Positions 11,275 through 23,264 of a stretch of DNA of 64,000 bases are shown here, piece by piece. Under the pieces are notes generated by a model. It was given only the letters and a program-made list of their open reading frames with translations. It was not told the DNA's origin and did no database searches. Where the stretch lies: the NCBI GenBank assembly GCA_037179385.1, contig CM074185.1, positions 7,125,371 to 7,189,370 of the forward strand, given 5' to 3'. Both the position numbers and the translations under genes were made by a program. Source of the DNA: Holothuria scabra (Eukaryota > Echinodermata > Holothuroidea > Aspidochirotida > Holothuriidae). Position 1 is the stretch's first letter; the number at the start of each line of letters is the position of its first letter.

Positions 11275-12395
11275 CAGATATTTATCATCCTAGGCAGGTC
11301 CTATTCTCCCAACCTACAGTACTTACTCATAGCCCTTCAGTTCCAATTCTCCCAACCTACAGTACTTACTCGTTGGCCTTCAGTTCCAATTCTCCCAACC
11401 TACAGTACTAACTTGTTGCCCTTCACTTCCAAATCTCCAAATCTACAGTACTTACTCCTAGCCCTTCAGTTCCAATTCTCCCAACCTACATTACTTACTC
11501 GTAGCCCTTCAGTTCCATTTTTCCCAACCTACAGTACTTACTCCTTGCCCTTCAGTTCCAATTCTTCCAACTTACAGTACTTACTCGTAGCCCATCAGTT
11601 CCTATTCTCCCAACCTGCATTACTCATAGCCTTTCAGTTCCAATTCTCTCAACCTACATTACCTACTTGGAGCCCTTCAGTTCCTATTCCCCCCAACCTA
11701 CAGTACCTACTTGTAGCCCTTCAGTTCCAATTCTCCCAACCTACAGTACTTACTCATAGCCCTTCAGTTCCAATTCTCCCAACCTACATTACTTACTCGT
11801 AGCCCTTCAGTACCAATTCTTCCAACCTACAGTACTTACTCCTTGCCCTTCAGTTCCAGTTCTTCCAACTTACAGTACTTACTCATAGCCCTTCAGTTCC
11901 AATTCTCCCAACCTACAGTACTTACTAATAGCCCATCAGCTCCTATTCTCCCAACCTACATTACTTACTCATAGCCTTTCAGTTCCAATTCTCCCAACCT
12001 ACAGTACTTACTCCTCGCCCTTCAGTTCCAATTCTTCCAACCTACAGTACTTCCTCGTTGCCCTTCAGTTCCAATTCTCCCAACCTACAGTACTTACTCA
12101 TAGCCCTTCAGTTTCAATTCTCCCAACCTACATTACTTACTCGTAGCCCTTCAGTTCCAATTCTCCAAACCTGCAGTACTAGTATCGTAGCCCTTCCCAC
12201 ATGTATCTATAAATAAAAACCATCCTTATCTGGATACAATCCTAGTTTATTACTTCAGGGAACTTTTGTGAGTATACAAGGCTCCATGCATGCTGTGTAG
12301 TATGTGCTACTCTGCATTTAATTTGATGTCAATCAAAGAGCTGTGCCAGTTGAGAATTTTGGTAGGCCCTAGGCAAAAGTGTAGTTTGAGGGGAA
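11275..12395 (+). mobile_element. MITE A2 carrying an internal 43-bp minisatellite
   Basis: The right part (12190-12395: CCTTCCCAC, TATCTGGATACAATCCTAG, GTCAATCAAAGAGCTGTGCC, GAGAATTTTGGTA) is the ordinary family A sequence. The left part, TTCCAATTCTCC...ACCTACAGTACTTACT...AGCCCTTC, corresponds to the first 60 bp of family A and has been multiplied about 21 times. The element has therefore grown from about 310 bp to over 1.1 kb by internal tandem expansion. Confidence 0.75.
11300..12188 (+). repeat. 43-bp minisatellite, about 21 units
   Basis: The unit reads CTTACTCATAGCCCTTCAG, then TTCCAATTCTCCCAACC, then TACAGTA. Units differ at a few sites (CTCATAG/CTCGTAG/CTCCTTG; CCC/TCC). 43 is not a multiple of three, so open frames here are not genes. 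Confidence 0.92.
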
Positions 12396-14369
12396 CAAGT
12401 GGCTGACAGCAAAGTGATCTAAAGTTATATTATGTTTGATTATGTCATGTTGGATTTAGGATCTATGGTTCAAAATGTAAAAACTTTTCTGAATCAAAAC
12501 AAATGCTCCTCTTCTTTCTTAAAAAGGGAAAATGCATCACCCTTATTTCAATTAGTTTAGTAGGCTAGCCTTTTTTATGAATGGCTCTTAAGAATCATAC
12601 GACAATAATTTTTGTTTATTTAGGCAATTACAAACTTTGCAAGAAGAAACTTAGTAATTGGTTGACTGTGAATATGCAATATTAGGAAATCATATCATTC
12701 ATTAAATATCATGAAGGCAAAATAAATGGAAATTTGTGAGATGTAACAGATGTTTCAAATAATTTTTCTGGGTACTGCTGCATCTTACTTACTTTAAATG
12801 CAGGGACCCTTTCTGCACTAAAATGAAGACTTGTGAGTATTATTATTTGTTGTTTGGTGATTTGGTAATCATTTGCAGGTAACTGCACAGGTTCACAGTG
12901 ATGTGCAGGGAGATGTGCAGGGGGACACCCCTCCCCTTAGACCCCTACTCCAGGACAGGGATCACTGATCCATTGTAACCCCCCAAACTCCATGCCCTGG
13001 CTATGGCTCTGGTGATGTGGCCTATGGGGGGGACAGCTGCCCCCTGGAATTTCCAAATCGTAAATACACCATGTGTTATCAATAATGGTTTTTTACCGCC
13101 TTGGTTTTCTACATAGGCTGTGGTTGAACTCTCTCCCCTCACTTAGATTTTTGTCCAGGACAGGTTACAGCCCTTAACATTCCCTATGTTGGGTGTGAAC
13201 TTGAAATATTTTTAACAGGAGTTTTCATAACTGCCAAGTAGATTGGTTTGACAATTGACGCCAGATTCTTGTCACCACAGACTACATTTCTTGTAGGGGA
13301 TTGCAAATTCTTGTTTCATACTGTTCTTTATTGACATCAAATTTGAAACATGCTGACTATCTTGTATATTCTGCATGCTGAGAAAGAGTACTGATAACAC
13401 ATTATGGCAGTGTATTTTCATACTTTAGTGCTAAACTGGAACTATGTCTTCACATAGACTTGATTAGACAGCTGTGGGTTCTAGAGCATTAGAACTCTTT
13501 GAGGTCTTTAAATGTTCAGAGCTGACCATTAGAATGTCTCAAAGGAAAGTTGTTTGCACCAAAGATGTGGAATCTTTTTAGAAAGCTAAGCTACTCTTCA
13601 CAATTTTGTATTGTTGGTCATGCTCACCTATCTCTACAATTCAATCCTAATTATTTTTTGTGAACCAAATCGAACATGAAGCAAGCAGGGATTATATCAC
13701 CCCCTCACATTTATTTTGTTATTTTCTTTGTGATGTATTCGGTTATTCACTCTTGATGTTAATATTGAGAGGGGCTACCCCCATGGAGAATCTGAAAATT
13801 TTAAATTCCCTTCACGTGCTGTTTGTGCATCCGTCCGTATTTTGATAACATTGGATTATTGAGGAGAAATTGGTGGTATTAAAAGTTTCAAAGAAAAATA
13901 AAGGAGTGAACCGTTAGTGCAAGGTGATGATGTCATCATTGTGTACTTGCCCCAGGTTCACACTGAAGTGAAATCATGGCAACTGAAACTGCCACTTTTT
14001 AAATTTTTTTGAAAATCACATTGATTTCAGTGCAAAAGTGTTTTCAATGAGTCCCCTTCTAACACTGCAAATCTTGAATTGCAACTAGTCATGAATTGCC
14101 ACAAGAGAGGACAATGGATCAGAAATTTTTGCTCTTGTTTCATTTCAATACAAAACCAAAGTATCTTACCGGTTGAATTGATTAAATTATACTTGAGAGA
14201 AAACAAATGGTTGGGATGTAACCCTCAAAGGGCACACCAATTCACAGAGCTTGTAAATGAGGTTGGAAACCTGTCCTGGGCCCCCTTCTTCCTTCCTACA
14301 GCATTCCCCTATGTCACACTTTTATTGATTCCTTGCCGTAGGCAGGCAAGGAATCTATGCGATGGTGAG

Positions 14370-14412
14370 GTCGTGTGTGTGTGTGTGTGTATAGGTGTGT
14401 GTGTGTGTGTTT
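14370..14412 (+). repeat. TG microsatellite in the left end of the 1.7-kb element
   Basis: Two runs of GT repeats are separated by ATAGG, directly between the hairpin and the first 156-bp unit. Confidence 0.9.
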
Positions 14413-14423
14413 GTGACACTTGC

Positions 14424-15968
14424 TTGTAAACACGATATCGTAAGATAGGAATGTCCGACACTTTTCATATTTGGTATATAGATTTATCATGTTGAGAGGA
14501 AGAACCCTATTGTTTTTGGTAGAGGTCAAAGGTCATTTGAGGTCACCAGCGGTAAAATTGCGACAATTTCAAAAATAGCTTGTAAACACGATATCTTCAG
14601 ATAGGAGTGACCGACACTTTTCATACTTGGTATATAGATTTGTCATGTTGAGAAGAAGAACCCTATTGTTTTTGGTAGAGGTCAAAGGTCATTTGAGGTC
14701 ACCAGGGGTAAAAATGCGAAAACGCCGAAAATGGCTTGTAAACACGATATCTTCAGATAGGATTGCCTGACAATTTTCATACTTGGTATATAGATTTGTC
14801 ATGTTGAGAGGAAGAACCCTATTGTTTTTGGTAGAGGTCAAAGGTCATTTGAGGTCACCAGCGGTAAAATTGCGAAAACACTGAAAATGGCTTGTAAACA
14901 TGATATCTTCAGTTAGGAGAGACCAACACTCTTCATATTTGGTATATAGATTTCTCATGTTGAGAGAGAGAAGCCTATTGTTTTGGGTAGAGGTCAAAGG
15001 TGGTTTGAGGTCAATAGCAGTAAAATTGTGAAAACTTCGAAAATGGCTTGTAAACACGTTATCTTCAGATAGGAGTGACCGACACTTTTATACTTGGTAT
15101 ATAGATTCGTCATGTTGAGAAGAAGAACCCTATTGTTTTTGGTAGAGGTCAAAGGTCATTTGAGGTCACCAGCGGTAAAATTGCGAAAACGCCGAAAATG
15201 GCTTGTAAACACGATATCTTCAGATAGGATTGCCCGACAACTTTCATACTTGGTATATAGATTTGTCATGTTGAGAGGGAGAACCCTATTGTTTTTGGTA
15301 GAGGTCAAAGGTCATTTGAGGTCATCAGCGGTAAAATTGCGAAAACACTGAAAATGGCTTGTAAACATGATATCTTCAAAAAGGAGTGACAGATACTCTT
15401 CATATTTGGTATATAGATTTGTCATGTCGAGAGAAAGAAGCCTAGTGCTTTTGGTAGAATTCAAAGTTCATTTGAGGTCACCAGTGGTAAAATTCAGAAA
15501 ATCCCGAAAATGGCTTTTAAATATGGTTTCTTCAGATAGGAGTGACCGACACTTCTCATGCTTGGTATATAGGTTTGTCATGTTGAGAGGAAGAAGTCTA
15601 TTGTTTTTGGCTGAGGTCAAAGGTCATTTGAGGTCATCAGCGGTAAAAAGTGAAAACACCGAAAATGGCTTGTAAACATGATATCTTCAGAAAGGATTGC
15701 CCGACAATTTTCATACTTGGTGTATAGATTTTTCATGTTGAGAGAAAGAAGCCTATTGCTTTTGGTAGAGGTCAAAGGTCATTTGAGGTCACCAGCGGTA
15801 AAATTGCCAAAACTTCGAAAATGGCTTGTAAACACAATATCTCCAGATAAGAGTAACAGATACTTTTCATATTTGGTATATAGATTTGTCATGTTGAGAG
15901 AAAGAAGCCTATTGTTTTTGGTAGAGGTCAAAGGTCATTTGAGGTCACCAGGGGTAAAATTGCGAAAA
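14424..15968 (+). repeat. 156-bp satellite-like array, 10 units, each with a DR1-like motif
   Basis: The unit contains GCTTGTAAACACGATATC, TTGGTATATAGATTTGTCAT, CCTATTGTTTTTGGTAG and the motif AGGTCAAAGGTCA. The motif starts at 14523, 14679, 14835, 14991, 15146, 15302, 15458, 15614, 15769 and 15925, so spacing is 155-156 bp. It is intact in eight units and changed at 14991 and 15458. 156 is 52 codons, so open frames run through the array without being genes. Confidence 0.93.
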
Positions 15969-16858
15969 TTCTGTGCCTAAAATGTAAAGAAAAATCTATC
16001 AAGCACTGTCAATTTGAAAGCAGGTAAGGTATTTGATGGCAAGGAATCACTAAGCCTTTTGGCTTTCTGGTTACCTCTCCCTTGAAAAAATCCTGCTATA
16101 GTAAGGAAGAAGTGATTAGACCTTGACTTTACCGTGATAGCAATAGTCTTAATACAGTAATTGTAAAATGCACTGTAAAATAATAGCAAAAAGCACATTA
16201 GATTAGGATAACGAGTTCTATTCTTCATAAACTGTAGTTATATTGCAATGTGTGTTAGAAAACGTGAATGACAATTATTTGTTTAATAACAGCTTGCACA
16301 TTAGCAGTTATGTTCAATGAGAATATTTTTGTCATAATCTGCTAGTTTATTCTCAAAGAAAGGATTATTCCAAGGACCTTTGTGGTATTTGTGCAGGGGA
16401 GGAGGCGGGGAGGGGGGAGGGGGGAGGACTGTTTTGATATTTTTCATGCCATGAAATAGCCCCTTACAGAAATGCATGCTTCTAGAATCTCGGTCTATGG
16501 GCCTTCAATCTGGTTTTTGGCAGAACGTTTATTGAAGACTTTACACCTCCGGCACACAGCAGAGATGCTTATCACACTTGAGTGTACAAGCTGCATGGCC
16601 ATGCATGATCGCTGTTTGTTGTTAGAGAAACTCACACTTCTTAAATCCTGATCTGTGAACCTTTGATTTGGTTTTGAGCAGAACGTTTATGTTCGAGTCC
16701 CCACCTCCAGTCATGCATGGATGCACAATTTCTGTCTGGATCTCTAAGGGGCTGTCTAACATGTGCTTGGCTCTTATTGATAAAAACCCCTCCCCTCTCT
16801 CCATACAACCCCTTGCCCACAGAGAGAAAGTTACATGAGAGTGAACCTTGAACTACTG

Positions 16859-18520
16859 TACATTACATTACATTACATTACATATTTGGTACAAACAAAG
16901 TGAAAGTACCAGGTAAGTGGGTATAGACCAGAGATCTGAAACACTCACTGAGAAGTAAGTGCACCCCTTACCCTAGCTAAGGAAGACCTAGTAGGTTGAT
17001 ATATAATGATCGGACAGTCTTTTACGAAAGCTATTAGCAGATGGAATTTCCTGCAATTCCAAAGGAAGATCATTCCAAAGTCTTGCAAAGTGAACATAAG
17101 GGGAATTAAAGAAAGCTTGAGTCTTAGCAGTCCAATGAAGAAGCCTTCCAGGTGCATGAATGCTAGGTCTAATAAACTCATTAAAATCAGCTGGACTGTG
17201 CCCATGAACAACTTTATGACCAAGAGCAAGCCTCTGTAACGCAAGGTTGTGCTTGATACTGATAATATTAAAATACTTTAGTCTGTTTTGGTAAGACACC
17301 AAGTCATTTGGAAATTTCCTTTGATACAAAATTCTGGTTGCCCTCCTTTGGACAGCCTCAATACGATCTAAATGACAAACATTAAGAGGATGCCAAATAG
17401 AACCACAATACAGTAGCACAGGTAAGACAAGAGTTTTATATAAAAGTAAGAAAGAGTCATGAGGCATCCCGTTTGTACAACGAGAAACAAATCCTACCAG
17501 TCTAGAGGCAGATTTACAAATATGGTCAATATGATTGCTGAAAGAAAAATTGCTGCTAAATCGAACTCCTAGGAGTTGATAATTTTCAGTAGCAGTCAGA
17601 GGATTGCTTCCCAGAAAATAATCATGAAAGACAATGTTGTTAGGTTTACACCTAGAGATATGCATGATGGCACATTTAGAAGCATTTAAAGGAAGTTCAT
17701 TATCAACAGACCACTGAAAAACAGTGTTCAAGTCATTCTGTAAAATATCCTTGTTCCCTTGGCAGGTGATAGGTCTGATAATAGTGTGGTCATCTGCAAA
17801 TTGAAATATTGTTGAGGAGAGGCCACAGGAAATGTCACTAACAAAAGTAAGAAACAGTATGGGGCCTAAAACAGATCCCTGTGGCACTCCACTAAAGTTA
17901 TTTGTCCAATCAGAAGATGCCCCTTGAAAGACCACTCTTTGCTGGTGCATCCAAAGGAAGTCCTGTATCCAGAAGAGTATGTTACCTCTAATCCCCAACT
18001 TGTGAAGCTTTGAAATAAGTTTATCATGAGAAACTCTGTCAAATGCAGAGCTGAAGTCAAGGAAAACAGCATCCACAAGGTTACAAGAAGAAGAATCCAG
18101 TGAAGAAGAAATAAGATGGTGAACTTTGGATAGCATTAGCTCACAGTTTCTTCCAGGGCGAAAACCAAATTGGTTTGTGCCAAGAATATTATTTTCATCA
18201 AAGAAATTCAAGAGTCTAGAACAAATAAGTTTTTTTAATAATTTTACTAACAATTGGAGTTAGAGATATAGCTAGAACTAACAGCTAGTGGTTTGGGTGA
18301 TCCTTTGTAGACTGGCACAACATTTGCCATTTTCCATTCCAAAGGTACTATTCTACTAGAAATGGAAAAGTTAAAAAATTGACATAGAACTTGAGAGAGC
18401 ACCCCTCTTCCAAGCTTCAGAAAAATTGGCAAAACCCCATCAGGACCAGCTGTAGGATTAGTTGGTCTTACAATATGCCTCTGTAAGTAGCATGACATTT
18501 GGTAGATCTCTCAGAAGTTT
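16859..18520 (-). mobile_element. 5'-truncated non-LTR retrotransposon (CR1/L2-like group)
   Basis: The fragment holds most of a LINE reverse transcriptase, a 3' UTR of about 100 bp, and a 3' tail of five TGTAA units (16859-16884). A short tandem-repeat tail instead of poly(A) is typical of the CR1/L2 group. The 5' edge lies near 18500-18520, just before the GPDG motif, so the endonuclease and any ORF1 are missing. The exact clade is inferred from motif style only. Confidence 0.85.
16988..18498 (-). pseudogene. Broken LINE reverse transcriptase
   Basis: The reading frame is in two main pieces on the - strand: 18498-18247, then 18253-16988 (421 codons). The first holds TAGPDGVLP and the WKMANVVPVYK motif. 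The second holds NQFGFRPGRN, VFLDFSSAFDRVSH (motif A with catalytic Asp), GVPQGSVLGPILF (motif B), FQFADDH (motif C, FADD instead of the usual YADD), then the thumb and a complete C-terminus. At 18215-18280 the expected ISLTPIVSKI stretch sits in a third frame, so there are at least two frameshifts, one next to an A-rich run. The copy cannot make an intact protein. Smaller overlapping frames across it are shadows. Confidence 0.9.
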
Positions 18521-19047
18521 AAACAGAAAAGCAAAAGGTCTTTGAACTTACGAATTAGATTAAAATGACATTGTCAGAATTTTAAAAGGGCATACATATT
18601 AATTCCACAGTTCCTTCCTGAGGATAAAACTTACTATCTCTGGGTATTAATTTATTCCCTTTTGACAAAACTGCAGCCCTTGTACTGTAAAGGGTCATGC
18701 ACATTGAGTAAAAGGTCACTGTGTTATTGTGCTGTTTTCAACAAACTAGTTCAAAATATTTTGGGAACATTAAGCAAGAAATGGTGAGATCGGAAATAAG
18801 GTTAACTCTTAAATCTTAAAAACCACATTAATTGGTAAGACTTTTGGTCACCTTTCACACCTTTACAGGTTTATTTCCTTCCTGCCAACTGTTGACAGCT
18901 AGACCTCTGATAATTGACAGCTGAGCATAAGCACATGGGTTCCTAATAATGGTGTGCTATTGCAATGATGAAATTCCACTTGCAGTATCTTTCTAGTATA
19001 GGGGAATGTCTTTGTACATCAATGTAATAGCATGGTGGGATGGTTTG

Positions 19048-19661
19048 ATTCTACAGGCAGTCAACTCTCATCCCAAACTACAATTTTTAGTCAAGAGAAA
19101 TTATCAATTGGCACAGCCTTTTGATTGACAGCAAATTGAGGAAATGCTGAGTACTATAGTTCATATATTACGCAACATGCTCTACTGAGAGTGTTCTGAT
19201 ACACATTGGGTCTTTGGGTCTTGTATACTCTCACCCTGAAGCAATGAACTGAGATTATGTCTGGATAAGAATGAGTTTTAGACAGTTGTGGGAGGAGCTT
19301 AAAGGCCCAGTTGTCTCACCCCAAACAGTACCAATTCTCCTAAACTTCTTACTTAAGCCCCTCCCACAATTGTGTGAAATTCATGCTCATCCAGATACAA
19401 TCTCAGTTTATTGCTTCAAGGTGAGTAAAGAAAAACTCAATTTATTTGAATTTGTATAATCAAAACACTCTCAGTACCGTTCATGCTGTGTAATATAAGC
19501 TTTGGTACTCTGCATTGTTTGAATTAACTGTCAATCAAAGAGCTGAGCCAATTGAGAATTTTGGTACCCCCGTACCAAAATTGTAGTTTGCGGTGAGAGG
19601 TTTGGCCCTTTAAGTACTACTTAGGAGAATTGTTACTGTTTGGGGTGCGAAGATTAGGCCT
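19048..19661 (-). mobile_element. MITE A3, split by MITE A4
   Basis: Family A sequence on the - strand runs from about 19048 to 19298 and resumes at 19614-19661 (CTACTTAGGAGAATTGTTAC, TTTGGGGTGCGAAGATTAGG), ending before TTAA. The break is exactly at a TTAA. Confidence 0.8.
19303..19609 (+). mobile_element. MITE A4 inserted into A3, TTAA duplicated
   Basis: A4 is 307 bp. The left end AGGCCCAGTTGTCTCACCCC and right end GCGGTGAGAGGTTTGGCCCT are inverted repeats of about 24 bp. TTAA stands at 19299-19302 and 19610-19613. Because it interrupts a sister copy, the TTAA target duplication is shown directly. The TTAAAGG termini resemble T2/Kolobok MITEs. Confidence 0.88.
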
Positions 19662-21648
19662 TTAAATCTGTTCAGAAGTAGTTTCAGTGTCCTTGGTTGA
19701 GTACTTTCCTGAACAGAAAAAAGGAAAAATGCCTATTTATAACTTGATAACTATCTAATACTTTTGTCTGTTGCTTTGTGCAAAGGTATTGTGCTAGGCT
19801 TTTGTAATGTTGTGATGAAAGGGAAATAGCACCAAAATGCTCAAACACCTTCTTGTGCAGTAAGTACTCAAAAGTTTGCAAAACAAGATTGCAAAACAAG
19901 ATTAATAACAATTCATCAATTGTTAGAGAGGAAATGACTAAACCGCATAATTTGTGAGCTTGCCCGCTTTGTACAGTTCAGTATCCGCTTCTATTGTCAA
20001 GAGCTGTTGGTTCAGTGTTAAAGCGTGGCACCCAGTAAGGGTCCTCTTATGTTTTTGTACTTTCAATAATTAAAAGCAAACTATCGGTCTTATATAATCT
20101 AACTTGTTTTGGTCTGCCATGATGATATTTATGAATTTATTTCTTGGAATATTGTTCCTGCTTGCTGTTTCAAGTTGTTATTCACAGTCCTTATTTGTCT
20201 TGTTTAAATAAGGAACGGAACTGTCATTCTCAGTGTGTTTTGGTTTGTATTTAAGTTCAATAATATTATCAGTGCCAAGCAGTTGCTCTCAATTTGTGGT
20301 TTCCTGTTTGTTAGGACTGAATTCAGAGACTTAGAGTTCTGCACACTGTTGTTACTTATGGTTTTGGAGAAGTGTGCCTCACTTATTCATGCCAGTAAAA
20401 TAACAAAATGGATGTTCAATCACCTGGAAATTTCCATGTAATTGTATCATGGAGACCCTTTTCTTTGCTTTAATGTTATGGTCTTTCCATCAAAAGATTG
20501 ACCCTGTCCATAGAGGTATAAACCATGGGGCATTAAGACCCTTCCCCAGGTATTGGGGCAGAACTATTTTTTTTTCATTTAGATCATAAGAAAGACTCAG
20601 ATAACTTTTCCAGTTTGCCTGAGGTAATTTTCAAGCAAAAAATGGGCTGATGTGCTTTTCTCTATGACCATGCTTAATATTAACAACATTGTTCAAAGTC
20701 CAAAAGGAAATTTATACAAGCCCTCTCCCTTGTTCCAGTGCTGCTATGCAAGACTGGTCAGCTTTCCCCAACCAATATTGAACTGGGGGAAGGGAGAAAG
20801 TGGGTATAAGAACAGTGATGGATGAAAGGCAATGGACCATTTGTTATAATAGGGCTTCATTTCATTTATTTTGGCAATGATTGTAGATTTTGAGCTAGGG
20901 GTGACAGGTTGAAAGGACATAAAAGACTGGACATTGAGGATAAAATTTGGACCTCACAGAGGAGGGCCTCTCCTAGTTGAAGTGGACATCATGTTTTAAC
21001 ACCTTGAAAATTTTCATGAGACAAATCACCCACAATTGAAAAATAAAACTGAGGAGCATGTCAGTCTCAAACCTAATATTTCTTGCTTTCTTGTTTTACT
21101 TGAAATTTTAAGCTTATAACTTGCAATAACTTCAAATCTCACCCCTCGAAGCATCAGAATTTTTTAGAAATATGTCCTTTTCTGGGGTAATATTGAACAA
21201 GTTGACAATTAACAGCTTATCAGTAGTTTTTCACAAATCAAGGTAATTGAAGAATGTCGGTCAGTTGAATTACATTAAGAAGCAGTAGATGAAATAGCAC
21301 AAGCTGCTTTAACAAAGTTACACACCATAGCAATTCTACAGTAAGTTAATTGCATGTCCAGTGCTAGCTCCAAATAAGCAGAGGTTGGACCAAGTATCCG
21401 TCCCTACTGTTTAGTTAAGATATCATTACTGTTTTACACACTCTCCCTGTCAGTAGGGTTGGGACTAAAAAGTGCTTGAGGACACACAGTATCTCTATTA
21501 CAGAATGTTGTTGGAATCTTTGGAAATACCCTGCCATGTAATTTTTTAAAAGCAGAAAGCATTCAGTGTGTGTAGCACAACACACCTGAAGTACAGTACC
21601 TCATATATGCTCCACAACGTCACTGATGGATTTCTGTTAGAATATTTA

Positions 21649-21895
21649 ACGACTGCATGGTCAAGTGGTGAGAGCATCAGAATTGCAGTCTGGAGGTTTG
21701 GAGTTCAAGTCTTAGCGGGGCCCTACCGAAGACTTTAAAAACAGAACCTGCTGCCATGTGCTGGTGCTCAGCATAAGCAGTGGAGTAGGGAAACCAAGCC
21801 AGTTAGCCACAACTGGAAAAAAGGCAGTGGCTGGCTTAACTTTAATCAATTGGTTGGAAACTGGGCTGAAAAACTCCATCTAACTACAAGGTGAA
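21649..21895 (+). mobile_element. tRNA-derived SINE S, copy 2 (second head type)
   Basis: The body and tail are those of the S family, but the 5' head (GCATGGTCAAGTGGTGAGAG, GGAGTTCAAGTC) differs from the Glu-like head of other copies. The same alternative head is at 34612-34865 and 53900-54357, so there are two subfamilies. Confidence 0.75.
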
Positions 21896-23264
21896 ATATG
21901 TTTGAAGTGTTGTTTCTTGTCAATTTATGACCTCTAGTTTGTATTGCCATGATCAATTTACATGTTCTGCTGCAACTTGTATTTCAAATTGTCGCCCTCT
22001 GTATTGTGATTAATGCCAGTTGCCAAAGGAATGTAGTTTGTATTGTGCAGTGAAGTGCAGTGGCTGGGTCAATTTGTGCACCCAAGGGTAAATCCTACTA
22101 TTGGGGGAACTTTTGGTCATTATTTTGCCATCATGTGTAAAATTATTTCACCTCCATTGAATTTTAGGACCAATCTTCAATGGGCTAGACTGGTTGTCAT
22201 ATGAGAGGGAGTGTTGGAAATTTCATTTTTTCTATTTTTCATTGCCCTATGGCTAATGTCTGGTGCTACATAGCATATATATGCAGCCTTTGAAGTACAA
22301 TTTTTGTCAAGAATTTATGTATTTAGATATTTAAAAGAAGAAAATCTGCCTGAGGTGGGGGCAAGTAGCATGGCCCATTCTCCACCAAATATTCCACTAG
22401 TCACAGGAGGAGATCTTTTATGTGTGTTAGGGTATATGGCTTAATCCATTACTAGTACACTTGTACTGTATCACCAGTACCATGCTTGATTTATTTTTAT
22501 GTTTTTTTTTTTTTATTTCGTGAAATCATTTCTAAATTTATAGAAGGTGACGATGATTATTTTTATTTTATTCCTCATATCATTGGCAATATCCATTTAA
22601 AAATAACAAAATGTGTGTGAATGGTGGTTAAATGGAAGAAGGAATCACAACCGGAATTTGTGTTTCCTGTCGATAAGAGGATGGTAACGATAAAAAAGTA
22701 AAAGGGAAATGATGGTTTACTCCAATCTGGGACTGATATGATGGGAATTTAGTGAAAAGAAAATTCAGCATTTTTTCAAAGAAGTTTGACATGAGCATTT
22801 CAGTTTTCACACAGGAAATATCACCTGTTGCTGTTACTCAGTGTATCTATTAGCAATTTTGTAGGTTGTCAAATTTTGCTGGCCATGTGCTTTTATACTC
22901 TGTTGTCTTTGTGACATATATACTTTACAAAAAACCAAACATGTAATGGTGCCTTCATAGATTTTTTTCCTTGGCTCTGACATCATGTACTGCAAGTTGT
23001 ATTATAAGGATATTTATTGTTATTTTCCAATTCATGTTTTCCCATGGCATTATTTTGAGGAGGTACTGTAAGAGGTCTCTACCTCACAGATTTCAGGCAC
23101 CACCTCATAGACTGTGTGATTGTGTGCACAGCACTCGAGGTAACACAGAGCTGCCTTGCTCTCAAGCAATGTGGGAATGTTAGTTCACTCTGGCTCATTG
23201 TTTAAAAATTTCAGCCCACCTAAAATTGCAGGGTTATGCGCTTTTAAACAGCATGTTTGCTTAA

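Larger units (their letters stand above)
14327..16049. mobile_element. 1.7-kb element with hairpin ends and a 156-bp tandem core
   Basis: The left end is a hairpin, GATTCCTTGCC (14327-14337) and its complement GGCAAGGAATC (14345-14355), followed by a TG microsatellite. The same GGCAAGGAATC occurs at the far right (16038-16048). Between lie ten 155-156-bp units. Hairpin, microsatellite, tandem core and matching right end resemble pearl/HINE-type nonautonomous elements of marine invertebrates. Helitron origin is possible but no convincing TC/CTRR termini were seen. Confidence 0.7.

Noticed and set aside
11226..11802. Proline/serine-rich protein gene
   Set aside because: The frame is made by the 43-bp minisatellite, whose unit length is not a codon multiple.
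14424..15968. CRISPR array
   Set aside because: Units are continuous 156-bp repeats without spacers, in an animal genome.
15094..15980. Repeated protein genes of 85-102 codons
   Set aside because: The 156-bp unit is a multiple of three, so frames stay open through the array. The same residues recur per unit and follow DNA repeats, with no start or splice context.
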